DNA from: Pseudomonadales bacterium
Lineage (GTDB): Bacteria > Pseudomonadota > Gammaproteobacteria > Pseudomonadales > Azotimanducaceae
Length of the DNA stretch: 41,779 nt
Reading direction: 5' to 3'
NCBI GenBank assembly: GCA_019090385.1
Contig: JAHRWB010000219.1
Location: forward strand, 1-41,779
Under the pieces are notes generated by a model, which worked only from the letters and a program-made list of their open reading frames with translations, searched no databases and was not told the DNA's origin. The position numbers and the translations under genes are program-made. This document shows positions 17,587 to 29,356 of this stretch, piece after piece; the stretch's first letter is position 1; each line of letters begins with the position of its first letter.

Positions 17587-19787
17587 AATCCCCTCGGCAA
17601 TTTGCGACCTCGCCGAGCTCGCTCTCCTTGATAGTGCGCCAAGTCTTTTTCTTTCATCCGCAAATACCGTTGGCCAGATAAGACAATCAACTCCTGGTCC
17701 AAAGCGACAACTTTCACAGCCAGCATGTACTCTTCCCGACTTTTTAAGCTCGCCGCTGGAATATTGATCAGCTTATTGCCTTTACCACGAGACAGCTCAG
17801 GCACCTCATCCAAAGAAAATACCAACAACCTGCCCAAATTAGTTACCGCGGCGACCTGCAGAGAGCCACCAGAAACAATCTCAATGGCCGGCAAAGCATC
17901 AGCACCTTTAGGCACGCTCAGGGTCGCCTTACCTGCTTTATTCTTGGTTACCATATCGCCGATATTTGCAATGAATCCATATCCAGCATCCGATGCCAAC
18001 AATATGCGGTTTGAGGCTTTACCCATCGCTATACCTATAAAGCGAGCACCTTCCTTAGGATTAAGCCGGCCTGTTAACGGCTCTCCCTGGCCCCTTGCAG
18101 AGGGGAGGGAATGAGGGGCCAACTGATAGGTGCGACCATGAGTATCCAGAAAAGTCAGGGTATCGTTCATTCTCCCGCGTGCAGAACAGAGCGCATTATC
18201 GCCAGAGCGGTACACCAGTTCTGTGCTGTCTATTTCATGCCCTCGGGCAGCACGTACCCAACCTTTTTGAGACAGCACAACAGTAATCGGATCGTTAGAA
18301 ACCAAATCTTCATCACTAAATGCAACCGCCTCTTCAACACTCTGCAAAGGACTGCGCCTGGGGTCGCCATACTCTTTGACAGCTTCAAGCAGTTCCTTTT
18401 TAATCAAGGTCCTCATACGGTTTGTAGAGTTCAATATCTTTTCCAGACCAGCTTTTTCAGCCTGCAATTTGTCTCGCTCACCGGTCAACTTGATTTCTTC
18501 CAGCCTGGCTAACTGGCGTAATCTGATATCTAGTATTGCGTTAGCCTGTATATCCGAGAGGTTATAACGACTCATCAACTCAGCCCGAGGATCATCTTCT
18601 TCACGCACGATTCTAATCACTTCATCGATATTAAGATAAGCAACTAGCAAACCTTCAAGAATATGGATGCGCTCATCAATTCGCTCGACGCGAAAAAGAA
18701 TACGGCGGGTGACAGTGTCACGACGGTACTCCAGCCACTCGCTTAACATCTCTTTCAGATTTTTGACCCGAGGCAAGCCATCCAGGCCAATGACATTCAT
18801 ATTAACGCGATAACTTCTTTCCAGGTCGGTACTGGCAAAAAGATGACTCATCAGCCTGTCTATATCAATTCTATTAGAGCGCGGCACCAATACCAGGCGC
18901 GTAGGGTTTTCATGATCAGACTCATCTCTTAGATCAACCAGCATAGGCAATTTTTTAGCCTGTATCTGGGCAGCAATCTGCTCCAGAACTTTTGTAGGAG
19001 ATGTTTGATAAGGCAATGCTGTTACAACAATTTCACCGTTTTCAGAGCTATAAACTGCCCTCGCCTTGATGCTGCCTCGACCCTGCTCATACATGTTTTG
19101 AATATCAGCAACATCTGTAATGATCAATGCATCACTGGGAAAATCCGGCGCTTTAACATGCGTCATCAAATCCAAAATAGTAGCTTTGGGCTTCTCTAGC
19201 AAATGAACACATGCGCCAACTAACTCATTAAGGTTATGCGGCGGAATATCAGTTGCCATACCTACAGCAATTCCACTACCCCCATTGAGCAGTACAGTAG
19301 GAACTCTTGCCGGCAACAATTCCGGCTCTACCATGGTGCCGTCAAAATTTTCCTTGTAGTTAACCGTCCCCATACCCAGCTCGCTTAGAAGCAATTCTGA
19401 ATACTTAGACAGACGCGCCTCAGTATAGCGCATTGCCGCAAACGACTTTGGTTCGTCAGGCGCACCCCAGTTACCCTGTCCATCAACAAACGGGTAACGA
19501 TAGGAAAACGGCTGCGCCATCAGCACCATCGCCTCATAACATGCGCTATCACCATGCGGGTGGTACTTCCCCAACACATCACCTACGGTTCTGGCCGACT
19601 TCACATGTTTAGCCTGGGCGCTCAGGCCCAACTCCGACATAGCATATATTATACGTCGTTGCACTGGCTTTAGGCCGTCCCCTACATGCGGCAGCGCTCT
19701 ATCGTTTATTACATACATGGCGTAATCCAGATAGGCTCTTTCCGTATAGTCACCCATAGTCTGAGTTTCGATATCAGGGTTCTGCAT
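17556..19787 (-). CDS. parC: DNA topoisomerase IV subunit A
   Basis: ParC is the DNA-breaking subunit of topoisomerase IV, which decatenates daughter chromosomes. The 743-residue protein shows the catalytic tyrosine in [10 protein letters not shown] (Y121) and the quinolone-resistance region [15 protein letters not shown], with Ser81 and Glu85 at the E. coli Ser80/Glu84 positions in their sensitive form. A C-terminal beta-pinwheel domain follows, including its GQGEPLTGR stretch. It lies 70 bp downstream of parE in the same direction. The 3' end overlaps the convergent membrane-protein gene by 31 bp. Confidence 0.97.
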   Translation of the reverse strand: MQNPDIETQTMGDYTERAYLDYAMYVINDRALPHVGDGLKPVQRRIIYAMSELGLSAQAKHVKSARTVGDVLGKYHPHGDSACYEAMVLMAQPFSYRYPFVDGQGNWGAPDEPKSFAAMRYTEARLSKYSELLLSELGMGTVNYKENFDGTMVEPELLPARVPTVLLNGGSGIAVGMATDIPPHNLNELVGACVHLLEKPKATILDLMTHVKAPDFPSDALIITDVADIQNMYEQGRGSIKARAVYSSENGEIVVTALPYQTSPTKVLEQIAAQIQAKKLPMLVDLRDESDHENPTRLVLVPRSNRIDIDRLMSHLFASTDLERSYRVNMNVIGLDGLPRVKNLKEMLSEWLEYRRDTVTRRILFRVERIDERIHILEGLLVAYLNIDEVIRIVREEDDPRAELMSRYNLSDIQANAILDIRLRQLARLEEIKLTGERDKLQAEKAGLEKILNSTNRMRTLIKKELLEAVKEYGDPRRSPLQSVEEAVAFSDEDLVSNDPITVVLSQKGWVRAARGHEIDSTELVYRSGDNALCSARGRMNDTLTFLDTHGRTYQLAPHSLPSARGQGEPLTGRLNPKEGARFIGIAMGKASNRILLASDAGYGFIANIGDMVTKNKAGKATLSVPKGADALPAIEIVSGGSLQVAAVTNLGRLLVFSLDEVPELSRGKGNKLINIPAASLKSREEYMLAVKVVALDQELIVLSGQRYLRMKEKDLAHYQGERARRGRKLPRGFQKVDGLLVE

Positions 19788-19857
19788 ACTTTATCTATAT
19801 TCCTTTGATATTTGATTCTTCGTTGTAACTACTAGACACTCACACCAAGTTCTTTGG

Positions 19858-21798
<1,941 letters not shown>

Positions 21799-21833
21799 TT
21801 ATGCTCACAAAAACTATATTGGGAATGAATGGG

Positions 21834-22628
21834 TTAATAGGCTAATTGTGACAAATCTAGAGACAATTCATAGTCCAGCAGACGAAAAACTTTGGAATGA
21901 AACTCGCCATTTCGCCCCAATTGTATAACGCGGTAGCCAGGTTTCTCAGAACTGAGTGCGAAATTTTCAACCTGCCGTTCAAACTGAAAGCAGGTTGAAG
22001 GCGATGCAAGTATCTGCACACAAGACGCTATATCCACCTCCTGGTGAACATGCCCAAAAACGTAGGCCGCTATACGAGCGTCATTTTCCAATAGTGCCAA
22101 CAACCTTTCGCCATTGCATATCTGTTGGCTATCCAACCACCCGGACTTGATGGACAGTGGAGGATGATGCCCAAATACGAGTATATTCGATGCGTGGCAA
22201 TTACGCAGTTGCTGTTCCAGCGCCAATAAGCGTTGTTCACCAAAATACCCGCAAACTTCACCATCAACATGGGTATCAATGCCCATCAACATCCAATCAC
22301 CCAATTCCAACCGGCGTTCTATCAAGCCTGCTTGAAACATTGCCAAGTCCAGATCATGATTTCCTGGTACACAAAGCAATTCACAGTCAAAGACTTCTGC
22401 CACCATGCCAGAAAAGTGCTGATAAACTTCTGGAATGGAATTATGTGCGATATCACCCGTGGCAATGACAACATCGGGCTTGATTTGTCGTGCGTGGTTA
22501 AGTACGGCCTGTAAACTGAGCCGGGTATCTATGCCAAGCATTGTAGGCTTTTCAGCTGATAGCAAGTGCATATCAGTTATCTGCAAAACTACTAATTCTC
22601 CCGCCTTGCTAGCGATTTTCCCACTCAC
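21834..22628 (-). CDS. cpdA: 3',5'-cyclic AMP phosphodiesterase CpdA
   Basis: CpdA hydrolyses cAMP and so tunes CRP/Vfr-type regulation. The sequence carries the metallophosphoesterase ligands in order: ITDMHLL (D-x-H), ATGDIAHN, PGNHDLD, FGHHPPL and FGHVHQE. The frame is open upstream to a TTG at 22697, but that start would overlap yqiB by 89 bp. GTG 22628 has a GGAAG nine bases upstream and overlaps yqiB by only 20 bp. It puts about 16 residues before the first metal motif, as in known CpdA, giving 264 aa. The order yqiB-cpdA-parE follows the E. coli arrangement. Function is firm; the start is a choice. Confidence 0.92.
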   Translation of the reverse strand: MSGKIASKAGELVVLQITDMHLLSAEKPTMLGIDTRLSLQAVLNHARQIKPDVVIATGDIAHNSIPEVYQHFSGMVAEVFDCELLCVPGNHDLDLAMFQAGLIERRLELGDWMLMGIDTHVDGEVCGYFGEQRLLALEQQLRNCHASNILVFGHHPPLSIKSGWLDSQQICNGERLLALLENDARIAAYVFGHVHQEVDIASCVQILASPSTCFQFERQVENFALSSEKPGYRVIQLGRNGEFHSKVFRLLDYELSLDLSQLAY

Positions 22629-23085
22629 GTAGATAGGCTTCCGTATGTTCGGAATCAGCCAGACCCTGCTCATAACAAAACGACAAATATTCACCAAGAA
22701 AACGATTTACCTGAACCTTTTCATCGTGTTGGCGCATCTTTTCATTAGGGTAAGCGTAAACTGGCCTGAAGCGGTCCTGATTTTGAATCTCCACAACTTC
22801 CACACTGCGCGTATCCATATACATGCGCACGGTAATGGAAGGAGCGGGGAGCTCAAAATCCAGCCCGTGATCCAAAGCTATCTGACTGATTCGAATAATT
22901 GTCGTATAAGGGCAGCGCTCAAGCACCTTGAAGGTCAAGCGAGCGGTATGTGCGGGCGTTACCAACTGGCATTCATATAAATCGCTGGTCTCCATCGAGG
23001 GGAAAAGTCTATTAAGCCGCACAAAATTTGCGTCACACTCAGCAAGGTGCGTCGACAAATCGATATTGTACGATCTTCTCTCCAT
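22609..23085 (-). CDS. yqiB: DUF1249 family protein YqiB
   Basis: This is a 158-residue conserved protein of unknown function, typically encoded with nudF, cpdA and parE. Recognisable features are the N-terminal block LAECDANFVRLNRLFP, the beta-rich core with CPYTTIIRISQ and RMYMDTRSVEVVEIQNQ, and the C-terminal KVQVNRFLGEYLSFCYEQG. It has no transmembrane segments. It is the first gene of the yqiB-cpdA-parE-parC run and overlaps the preferred cpdA start by 20 bp. nudF, which usually precedes it, is absent; tolC lies divergently 222 bp away. Confidence 0.9.
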   Translation of the reverse strand: MERRSYNIDLSTHLAECDANFVRLNRLFPSMETSDLYECQLVTPAHTARLTFKVLERCPYTTIIRISQIALDHGLDFELPAPSITVRMYMDTRSVEVVEIQNQDRFRPVYAYPNEKMRQHDEKVQVNRFLGEYLSFCYEQGLADSEHTEAYLREWENR

Positions 23086-23307
23086 ATACCCCTGAACCTC
23101 TCTTATTTAAGTAGCACGCGTAAGTAGTACGCGAGACATTAAAACCAGCCGCTGCCATGCACATTATAACCAGATACAAGCAGAAGATTAGCTATCCAAA
23201 TCACACAGATTTTGATAGAGCATATTACCACTTGCACGAATGCTTGCTTTTTCTGACAACGTTTCTGATAAACTGCCTGGGCCAAGCACTATCATTGAGA
23301 CCCTATA

Positions 23308-24705
23308 ATGAAGAGTTATTTTTCAGTCAAAGCAATTTTCTTCTGTTTTCTCAGCTACATATTTAGCTGCACCCTACCAACTTTTGCCACCAACATATCG
23401 GATGTCTACGAAGCCGCCAAGCACAGCGACCCCGTATTAAAGGGTGCTGAAGCGAATTATTTTGCCCGCAAAGAGGCAATGCCCCAGGCGCGATCAGCCC
23501 TATTACCTAGCGTATCAATTTCTGGCCAAAAATCAGACATCAAACGTAAATTTCCCAATGCCACCATTTCTGACCCTACCAGTCCCTTTTTTGGCCAGGC
23601 GCTGCCATCACAGAATTTTGATGATACTGTTTGGCAAGCGGAGGCTACGCAATCACTGTTTGACCTGGAAAGCTGGTTTACCTATCGCAGCGCAAAGGCT
23701 ACCGTCAAGCAAGCCGACGCGGATTATTCCGCAGCTGAACAAAATTTGATCATCCGAGTCGTGGAAGCCTATCTCGATGTTTTACGAGCCCAGGACAGAC
23801 TGGACTCAAATCTGGCTGAAGAAGCCGCAGTAAAACGGCAATTGGAGCAAGTGCAACAACGCTTTGACGTTGGCCTGGTCGCGATAACGGACGTATTGGA
23901 ATCCACTGCCGCATACGACAATGCTTCTGTGCGACGAATACAGTCAGACGGCGACCATGACATATTTTTCGAAACCCTGAGGACCCTGTCGGGGGTCGCT
24001 TACCATTCACTGGACCGCCTATCGGAAGCACTACCTATTGTAAACCCTGCTCCGCAGGATGAAGAGGCATGGACAACAATGGCCCTGGATACAAACTTAA
24101 GTATTCTAGCCGCTAAACAACAGCTCAAATCCAGCAAACAACTTTTAAAAGCGCGACGGTCGGGCCATTTACCCATCGTTCAGGGCATCGTTTCTCACTC
24201 AGAATTTGAAACTGGCGGTTCAAGCTTTCTGGGTAGCAGGACAGACACAACAACCTATGCGATACGGGCAAAATTGCCAATCTTTCAAGGCGGATTTACT
24301 CACTCCCGGTCCAAGGAAGCAAAGTTCCGGGTCGAAGCCGCACGCCAACAACTTATGGAAAATACCGTGAATGTGACCCGGGATACGCGTAATTTTTTCC
24401 GCGCAGTTTCAACGGATGTGCTACGCGTAAAAGCCCGGCTCCGTGCCATTAAATCCAGCGAGTCCGCCCTGGAAGCGACGGAAACAGGATATGAAGTCGG
24501 CACGCGCAATATCGTGGATGTCCTGCAAGCACAACAGCGACTTTACTTGTCCCAATTTGATTACGCAGATTCACGCTATAACTACGTTCTGGATCTCTTG
24601 CGACTAAAACAAGCCACAGGCGCCCTTGAAAAAGCGGACTTGCTAAAACTCAATGATTTTATAACGCCCGAGAATCCAATAAGAAACAAAACACTCATCC
24701 CCTAG
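23308..24705 (+). CDS. tolC: TolC-family outer membrane efflux protein
   Basis: This is the outer-membrane channel component of type I secretion and tripartite drug efflux. The 465-residue precursor has a signal peptide (cleavage expected after the TFA at about residue 27), then ISDVYEAAKHSDPVLKGAEA and two outer-membrane-efflux-protein repeats. Typical elements are QARSALLPSVSISG, EAYLDVLRAQDRL, QRFDVGLVAITDVLE and GYEVGTRNIVDVLQAQQRLY. The place next to yqiB/cpdA/parE is the E. coli tolC locus, and it matches P. aeruginosa OpmH. A weak promoter candidate (TTGCTT 23244-23249, 17 bp, GATAAA 23267-23272) lies upstream. The stop codon is inside a tandem 15-bp duplication. Confidence 0.95.
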   Translation: MKSYFSVKAIFFCFLSYIFSCTLPTFATNISDVYEAAKHSDPVLKGAEANYFARKEAMPQARSALLPSVSISGQKSDIKRKFPNATISDPTSPFFGQALPSQNFDDTVWQAEATQSLFDLESWFTYRSAKATVKQADADYSAAEQNLIIRVVEAYLDVLRAQDRLDSNLAEEAAVKRQLEQVQQRFDVGLVAITDVLESTAAYDNASVRRIQSDGDHDIFFETLRTLSGVAYHSLDRLSEALPIVNPAPQDEEAWTTMALDTNLSILAAKQQLKSSKQLLKARRSGHLPIVQGIVSHSEFETGGSSFLGSRTDTTTYAIRAKLPIFQGGFTHSRSKEAKFRVEAARQQLMENTVNVTRDTRNFFRAVSTDVLRVKARLRAIKSSESALEATETGYEVGTRNIVDVLQAQQRLYLSQFDYADSRYNYVLDLLRLKQATGALEKADLLKLNDFITPENPIRNKTLIP

Positions 24706-24732
24706 TATCACTCGGTTTAGTATCACTCGGTG
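24703..24732 (+). repeat. 15-bp tandem duplication covering the tolC stop codon
   Basis: TAGTATCACTCGGT occurs at 24703-24716 and again at 24718-24731 with a 15-bp period. The first TAG is the tolC stop codon, and the second copy supplies an in-frame TAG 15 bases later. The rest of the 93-bp tolC-waaA convergent gap shows no convincing terminator. Confidence 0.9.
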
Positions 24733-24798
24733 CGCTCGTCTCCCGCAGCTTGTTGCATCTACACAATTTGGTAACTGCTGATTGGCAGGAATTTGTTG

Positions 24799-26085
24799 TT
24801 ATTTCAGAGAGGCTCTGATCAAGGGCCTCAAACACTGAATTACCTGATCCGCTGCACCTGCATTTTTTTCCACTACCTGTAGTGCGCGTTTTCCAAGCTC
24901 AGCGCCTAAGGCATGCGAATTTAACAAATCAAGCACCGATGAATGCAGTTCTCGCGCAGAACGTACACTTATTATCGCGTCCTTATCTTCGAACAAGGTA
25001 TAAACTTCCGAAAAATTATACCGTGAGGGCCCAGCAATAACGGGCTTCCCCAGCGCAGCCGGTTCGATAATATTGTGCCCGCCGATGTCGGCCATGGTAC
25101 CTCCCATATAGGCTACATCAGCCAGAGCGTACAGGTACATTAACTGACCCATCTGATCACACACCAATACCTGCATGGAATCCAACTCCGTCTGCAACGG
25201 TCCGAGAGAAAGACTAGCGCTAGGGAAGCCCAGCGTCTTAGCGAGCCGGCTTACCTCAGCAAATCGCTCGGGATGTCTGGGCACCAATAATAAAAGTAAG
25301 CCCGGGAAAACACCTAATAATTGCCGGTGTACCTCCAGAGCCAATTGCTCTTCACCGGGGTGTGTACTGGCGGCAATCCATATTTTTCTGCCCTCCAATT
25401 TCCAGTCTGCAGATATTTTCTTACCAAAAGCATGTAGATCCGCCGGCAAATTCAAGTCGAACTTTACATTTCCGCTTATGTTCAACTTTTTTTCGTCAAC
25501 ACCCAGGGCAATCAAACGTTTAGCATGCATCGGATACTGACAAGATACCGAAGCAAGTGACTTAAACATAGGCCGTGACAAACCTGCGATTCGCTGGTAT
25601 CCGCGGTAGGAACGCTCCGATAATCGTGCATTCATCAAACACACGGGAACACTGGCCTTGCTGAGTTTTCTCATCAGATTTGGCCATAGTTCAGTTTCCA
25701 TCAAGATCAAAATACCCGGCTGCACGACTTGGATAAAATTGTTCACCGCCCAGGGAAAGTCGTAGGGCGCATACAGATGTTCTACACAGTCAGACAACAG
25801 ACGCTGCACCTGATCACAACCGGTGACGGTCATGGTCGTTACCAGAATTGAGTGCTCAGGGTTTTCTTTAGCTATATTGCGAATTATAGGTGCTGCAGCA
25901 ATGACTTCCCCGGCAGAAACCGCATGAAACCAGATGTGAAAATTGGCAGAAGATTCGGGTAGCTTGCCAAACCGTTCAGGTACACGCTGCGCATACGCTG
26001 GAGTTTTTCGCGCCCTGAGCTTAAGCCGCAACCAGACAAAGGGCAGAGACAAATGCAGTAAGGTGTTATATATCAGAAGCCACAT
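24799..26085 (-). CDS. waaA: Lipid IVA 3-deoxy-D-manno-octulosonic acid transferase WaaA (KdtA)
   Basis: WaaA adds Kdo from CMP-Kdo to lipid IVA, the first inner-core step, at the cytoplasmic face of the inner membrane. The 428-residue GT30 protein has an N-terminal membrane anchor (LLIYNTLLHLSLPFVWLRL) and the acceptor-domain block WFHAVSAGEVIAAAP with its catalytic Glu. It also has ETELWPNL, SGNVKFDL and WIAASTHPGEEQL, and the donor-binding MGGTMADIGGHNIIEPAALGKPV. It lies 48 bp downstream of hldE on the same strand, so the two early-core genes probably share a transcript. Confidence 0.97.
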   Translation of the reverse strand: MWLLIYNTLLHLSLPFVWLRLKLRARKTPAYAQRVPERFGKLPESSANFHIWFHAVSAGEVIAAAPIIRNIAKENPEHSILVTTMTVTGCDQVQRLLSDCVEHLYAPYDFPWAVNNFIQVVQPGILILMETELWPNLMRKLSKASVPVCLMNARLSERSYRGYQRIAGLSRPMFKSLASVSCQYPMHAKRLIALGVDEKKLNISGNVKFDLNLPADLHAFGKKISADWKLEGRKIWIAASTHPGEEQLALEVHRQLLGVFPGLLLLLVPRHPERFAEVSRLAKTLGFPSASLSLGPLQTELDSMQVLVCDQMGQLMYLYALADVAYMGGTMADIGGHNIIEPAALGKPVIAGPSRYNFSEVYTLFEDKDAIISVRSARELHSSVLDLLNSHALGAELGKRALQVVEKNAGAADQVIQCLRPLIRASLK

Positions 26086-26133
26086 TCTTTATGCTCTATG
26101 CAAAATGCTCTGCGCCATAAAGTCAATGCCAGG

Positions 26134-27555
26134 CTAACGCCTGACTTTTTCCAGAATATGGGTTGTCGAGACTCCTTCTACCAGACTCAACACTTTCACT
26201 TCGCCACCATATCCCAGCACAATATCTGCCCCTACAACGCCTGATATCCCGTAATCCCCACCCTTCACCAGCAGATCCGGTTGCAATGCGCGCAATAGTG
26301 TTTCCGGCGTCTCTTCAGCAAACGGAACAACCCAATCCACGGCTGTCAGCCCAGACAATACGCGCATACGGGCATTGATGTTATTTACTGGCCGTCCCTC
26401 CCCTTTAAGCGCCGTTACCGAACTATCGGAGTTTACCGCCACAATCAAGCGGTCGCCCAAGCGCCTCGCCTCCTCAAGATAGGTAATATGACCCGCATGT
26501 AATATATCGAAACACCCATTGGTAAATACTATTTTCTCCCCCTGGCTACGTGCTACCGATACCTGCTCTTTTAGCGCCTCATGATCCATCACACCCCGAT
26601 CTACATGTAGCCCTTCTATCAGTTCTCGCTGTATCTCCGGTGCAGTCGCCAAGGCGGTACCCGATTTTGCAACGACTATAGAAGCTGCCACATTGGCTAT
26701 CATTACGCTGGTATCGAAATCCTCACCCAATGCCATCATGACACCTAACACCGCAGCAACGGTATCGCCAGCACCGGTTACATCATGTACGTCCACCACC
26801 CGCGAAGGCAGAGTTAAATGTTTACCTTCGCGCTCAACCAACAACATACCTTCCGAACCACGCGTGATAAGTAACGCTTGTAACTGGCAATCAAGAATCA
26901 CTCTTTCTGCCGCAGCCTGCATACTTTTATAATCTCGATATTCTCCCACAGCAGCCTGAAATTCAGCCAAATTAGGTTTAATCAAGGTAGCCCCTTTATA
27001 GCGCTCCAGGGCCTTGTGTTTAGGATCCACCACTACGGGTATCTTGTGACTATGCGCGCTTTCAATCATCTCTTCGGGCACAGTGATTACGCCTTTATCA
27101 TAATCCTCTATTATCAGGCAATCTGTCTTGTGCAGACTAGACTCCAGTAAAACCTGCACCTGGGTAAGTGCATCTGACGGTAACGCTTCTTCAAAATCCA
27201 GACGAATTAGCTGCTGGTGCTCACTGACAACACGCAGTTTGACTGGCGTAGGCCAATGCGCCAGTTCAACAAAATTACAAACAATACCTGCCGCTTCCAG
27301 CTTGCTTTTTAATTGCCGCCCTGCTTCGTCTTTTCCGATAACACCAACCAGCGTACAAGATGCACCCAGGGCCGCCACATTCAGCGCAACATTGGCAGCA
27401 CCTCCAGGGCGCTCATCGACACTGGCGACATCCACCACGGGTACCGGCGCCTCGGGTGAAATACGACTCGCCCGACCCTGCCAGTAACGGTCGAGCATCA
27501 GATCTCCCACGATGAGTACATGTGCGGCGGCAAAAGCCGGTAATTGAATTTTCAT
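26134..27555 (-). CDS. hldE: Bifunctional heptose 7-phosphate kinase / heptose 1-phosphate adenylyltransferase HldE
   Basis: HldE makes the ADP-heptose precursor used by WaaC and WaaF. The 473-residue protein fuses a ribokinase-fold kinase to a nucleotidyltransferase. The kinase part contains VGDLMLDRYWQG, RPGGAANVALNVAALG and the catalytic DVTGAGDTVAAVLG. The transferase part starts near residue 340 with VFTNGCFDILHAGHITYLEEA (HxGH) and continues to VNSDSSV. Length equals the Pseudomonas and E. coli proteins (about 474-477 aa). It is divergent from the lipid A acyltransferase gene and upstream of waaA. Confidence 0.97.
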   Translation of the reverse strand: MKIQLPAFAAAHVLIVGDLMLDRYWQGRASRISPEAPVPVVDVASVDERPGGAANVALNVAALGASCTLVGVIGKDEAGRQLKSKLEAAGIVCNFVELAHWPTPVKLRVVSEHQQLIRLDFEEALPSDALTQVQVLLESSLHKTDCLIIEDYDKGVITVPEEMIESAHSHKIPVVVDPKHKALERYKGATLIKPNLAEFQAAVGEYRDYKSMQAAAERVILDCQLQALLITRGSEGMLLVEREGKHLTLPSRVVDVHDVTGAGDTVAAVLGVMMALGEDFDTSVMIANVAASIVVAKSGTALATAPEIQRELIEGLHVDRGVMDHEALKEQVSVARSQGEKIVFTNGCFDILHAGHITYLEEARRLGDRLIVAVNSDSSVTALKGEGRPVNNINARMRVLSGLTAVDWVVPFAEETPETLLRALQPDLLVKGGDYGISGVVGADIVLGYGGEVKVLSLVEGVSTTHILEKVRR

Positions 27556-27639
27556 AGCCCAATGTTAGCACACACCCTCTCGCAACTTGTTACAATCAGC
27601 AGCCCAGGCGAGATCAACTTGAAACCAGATGCCTTATCA

Positions 27640-28539
27640 ATGACCACCCCGCTATTTCACCCAAAATTCTGGCCAGGCTGGGCCCTGGTTTCCCTGGCCT
27701 GGTGCAGCGCGCATCTGTCATTGTCCGCGCAATTCCGACTTGGCAAGCAACTAGGATTGGCCGCATTCAAAATAGGAGGACGCAGGAAGGACATTGTTCG
27801 TACCAATGTTAAATTATGCTTCTCTCATCTCTCTGCATCACAACAGAATAACCTGATTAAAAGTATATTTATCTCCACTGGTATCAGCGTTTTTGAAACC
27901 GCCACTGCCTGGTTTCGACCCTCTTCCACAGCCCACTACAGCGTTGAAATTTCAGGCCTCGATATTTTGGCAGCGGCCCAGAACAGGGGCAAAGGCGTAT
28001 TGTTAGTGGGCGCTCACTTCGCCACACTTGACCTGGCTGGCGCTATTTTATCTGCTTACACTCAACTAGACGTTATCTACCGTAAAAGCAAAAATCCGCT
28101 TGTAGAGTGGCTCATGGTCCATGGTCGAAACCAATTATTTGAACGCGTATTAGAAAGAAAAGAGACCCGGCAAATTCTACGCAGGCTAAAACATGGCGCA
28201 ACAATTTGGTATGCCGCTGATCAGGACTACGGCCGCAAACACTCGGTATTTGTACCTTTCTTCGGCGTGCAGGCAGCTACGATAACTGCTACCAGCAGAC
28301 TGGCTCAATTCAATGATTCTGCGGTACTGTTCTTTAGCCATTTCCGTGACCCGCTTGCGCAGACCTACACGCTATCCATCACTGCTGTTCCAGGCTACCC
28401 CACAGGTGATAAACAAAAGGACGCTACAATAATGAATGCGAAAATCGAATCGGAAATAAGAAAACACCCGGCGCAATATCTATGGTTGCACCGTAGATTT
28501 AAAACCTTGCCAGAAGGAAAAAGAAAACCCTATATCTAA
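27640..28539 (+). CDS. Lipid A biosynthesis lauroyl-type acyltransferase (LpxL/HtrB family)
   Basis: This inner-membrane enzyme adds a secondary acyl chain to Kdo-lipid A. The 299-residue protein has an N-terminal hydrophobic helix (WPGWALVSLAWCSAHL) and the family catalytic H-x4-D motif in GAHFATLDLAG (H126, D131). The RKSKNPLVEWLM region and YAADQDYGRKHSVFVPFFG complete the signature. ATG 27640 gives the standard N-terminus; the frame is open to a TTG at 27544, but that would reach into the hldE divergent start region. Whether it is LpxL, LpxM or LpxP cannot be decided by eye. It is followed by a methyltransferase and a DUF115 gene on the same strand. Confidence 0.9.
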   Translation: MTTPLFHPKFWPGWALVSLAWCSAHLSLSAQFRLGKQLGLAAFKIGGRRKDIVRTNVKLCFSHLSASQQNNLIKSIFISTGISVFETATAWFRPSSTAHYSVEISGLDILAAAQNRGKGVLLVGAHFATLDLAGAILSAYTQLDVIYRKSKNPLVEWLMVHGRNQLFERVLERKETRQILRRLKHGATIWYAADQDYGRKHSVFVPFFGVQAATITATSRLAQFNDSAVLFFSHFRDPLAQTYTLSITAVPGYPTGDKQKDATIMNAKIESEIRKHPAQYLWLHRRFKTLPEGKRKPYI

Positions 28540-28545
28540 TCTTCT

Positions 28546-28572
28546 TTCAAGGAGCGCTTCGCAGCGCTTGAA
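28546..28572 (+). terminator. Possible stem-loop after the acyltransferase gene
   Basis: TTCAA and GCGCT on the left arm pair with AGCGC and TTGAA on the right around a short loop, leaving a three-base bulge. It begins 7 bp after the stop codon. No T run follows, so it may be an attenuator or RNA-stability hairpin and not a true terminator. Confidence 0.3.
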
Positions 28573-28646
28573 GGATCAGATAAAATTCCTGATTCAATCC
28601 TTACCCGCGTAATATTCCGCGCTACATGCACCACAGGTGAGTTGAC

Positions 28647-29315
28647 ATGGCCAGTCCATCTCCAGATCTAATACAGCAATACAAGACCGTACATGCTCAA
28701 TCTCATTACGGCAGGTCAGCCATAATGCACAAGGCGGCCATCCAGGCCTGTATCGTCGAACTGGAGCCTGCAAGCATTGTCGAATACGGTTGCGGACGCA
28801 GCCGCCTATGTGATGACCTGGATTATGCGGGTGCCAGCTATACGCGCTATGATCCAGCCATACCAGGTATAGACGAACTTACTGCCAATGAAGCAGAACT
28901 TATAATCAACACTGATGTACTTGAACACATCCCACTACCCGACGTTGATAACGTGCTTGCCAGCATTGCCTCTCTGGGTGACAAAGTGTTTTTTAATATA
29001 TGCACCAGACCTGCCTCAGAAGTCCTGCCCAATGGCAGCAATGCCCACTGTACATTATTGACTGCCAATGAATGGCTGGACCGGGTTCTGGCACATTTTC
29101 CCAACGCACAACTGATACACGTCAACCCCAAGGAAAGCTGCCTCATATTGACTTGGCACTCTAAGGTAGCAGGTATTATCCATGATCTTGAAGAGCTCAA
29201 GATGCAATTACGCCATTACAAAATGAAAAGTCGCTCCGTATTCAGAAAGCTTGAAAAGCGCATAAGAATAGCCAAGGATAAAATCGTCAATCCAGAAAAG
29301 TACCATCGCCCCTGA
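28647..29315 (+). CDS. Class I SAM-dependent methyltransferase-like protein
   Basis: The 222-residue protein has the class I SAM-binding motif VEYGCGRSRL near residue 45, followed by an acidic loop (YDPA) and a motif II-like stretch NTDVLEHIPLPDV. The Rossmann core ends near residue 175. The C-terminal 50 residues are strongly basic and helical (HYKMKSRSVFRKLEKRIRIAKDK), a tail that could contact membrane or nucleic acid. An AGGTGA Shine-Dalgarno sequence sits six bases before the ATG. It lies between the acyltransferase and a DUF115 gene, amid LPS genes, so a lipid A or sugar substrate is plausible but unproven. The gene is not recognised by name. Confidence 0.72.
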   Translation: MASPSPDLIQQYKTVHAQSHYGRSAIMHKAAIQACIVELEPASIVEYGCGRSRLCDDLDYAGASYTRYDPAIPGIDELTANEAELIINTDVLEHIPLPDVDNVLASIASLGDKVFFNICTRPASEVLPNGSNAHCTLLTANEWLDRVLAHFPNAQLIHVNPKESCLILTWHSKVAGIIHDLEELKMQLRHYKMKSRSVFRKLEKRIRIAKDKIVNPEKYHRP

Positions 29316-29356
29316 ATGCTAACCTTATCGCACCCCGCTGCTCAAAAAAATTCAGC

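Noticed and set aside
18061-18120. G/C-rich purine stretch in parC suspected as an inserted repeat
   Set aside because: It encodes the conserved GQGEPLTGR part of the ParC C-terminal domain, so ordinary coding constraint explains it.
23304-23310. Perfect TATAAT overlapping the tolC start codon as a promoter
   Set aside because: It would place the transcription start inside the coding region after the signal-peptide start, and no -35 lies 16-18 bp upstream. Probably chance.
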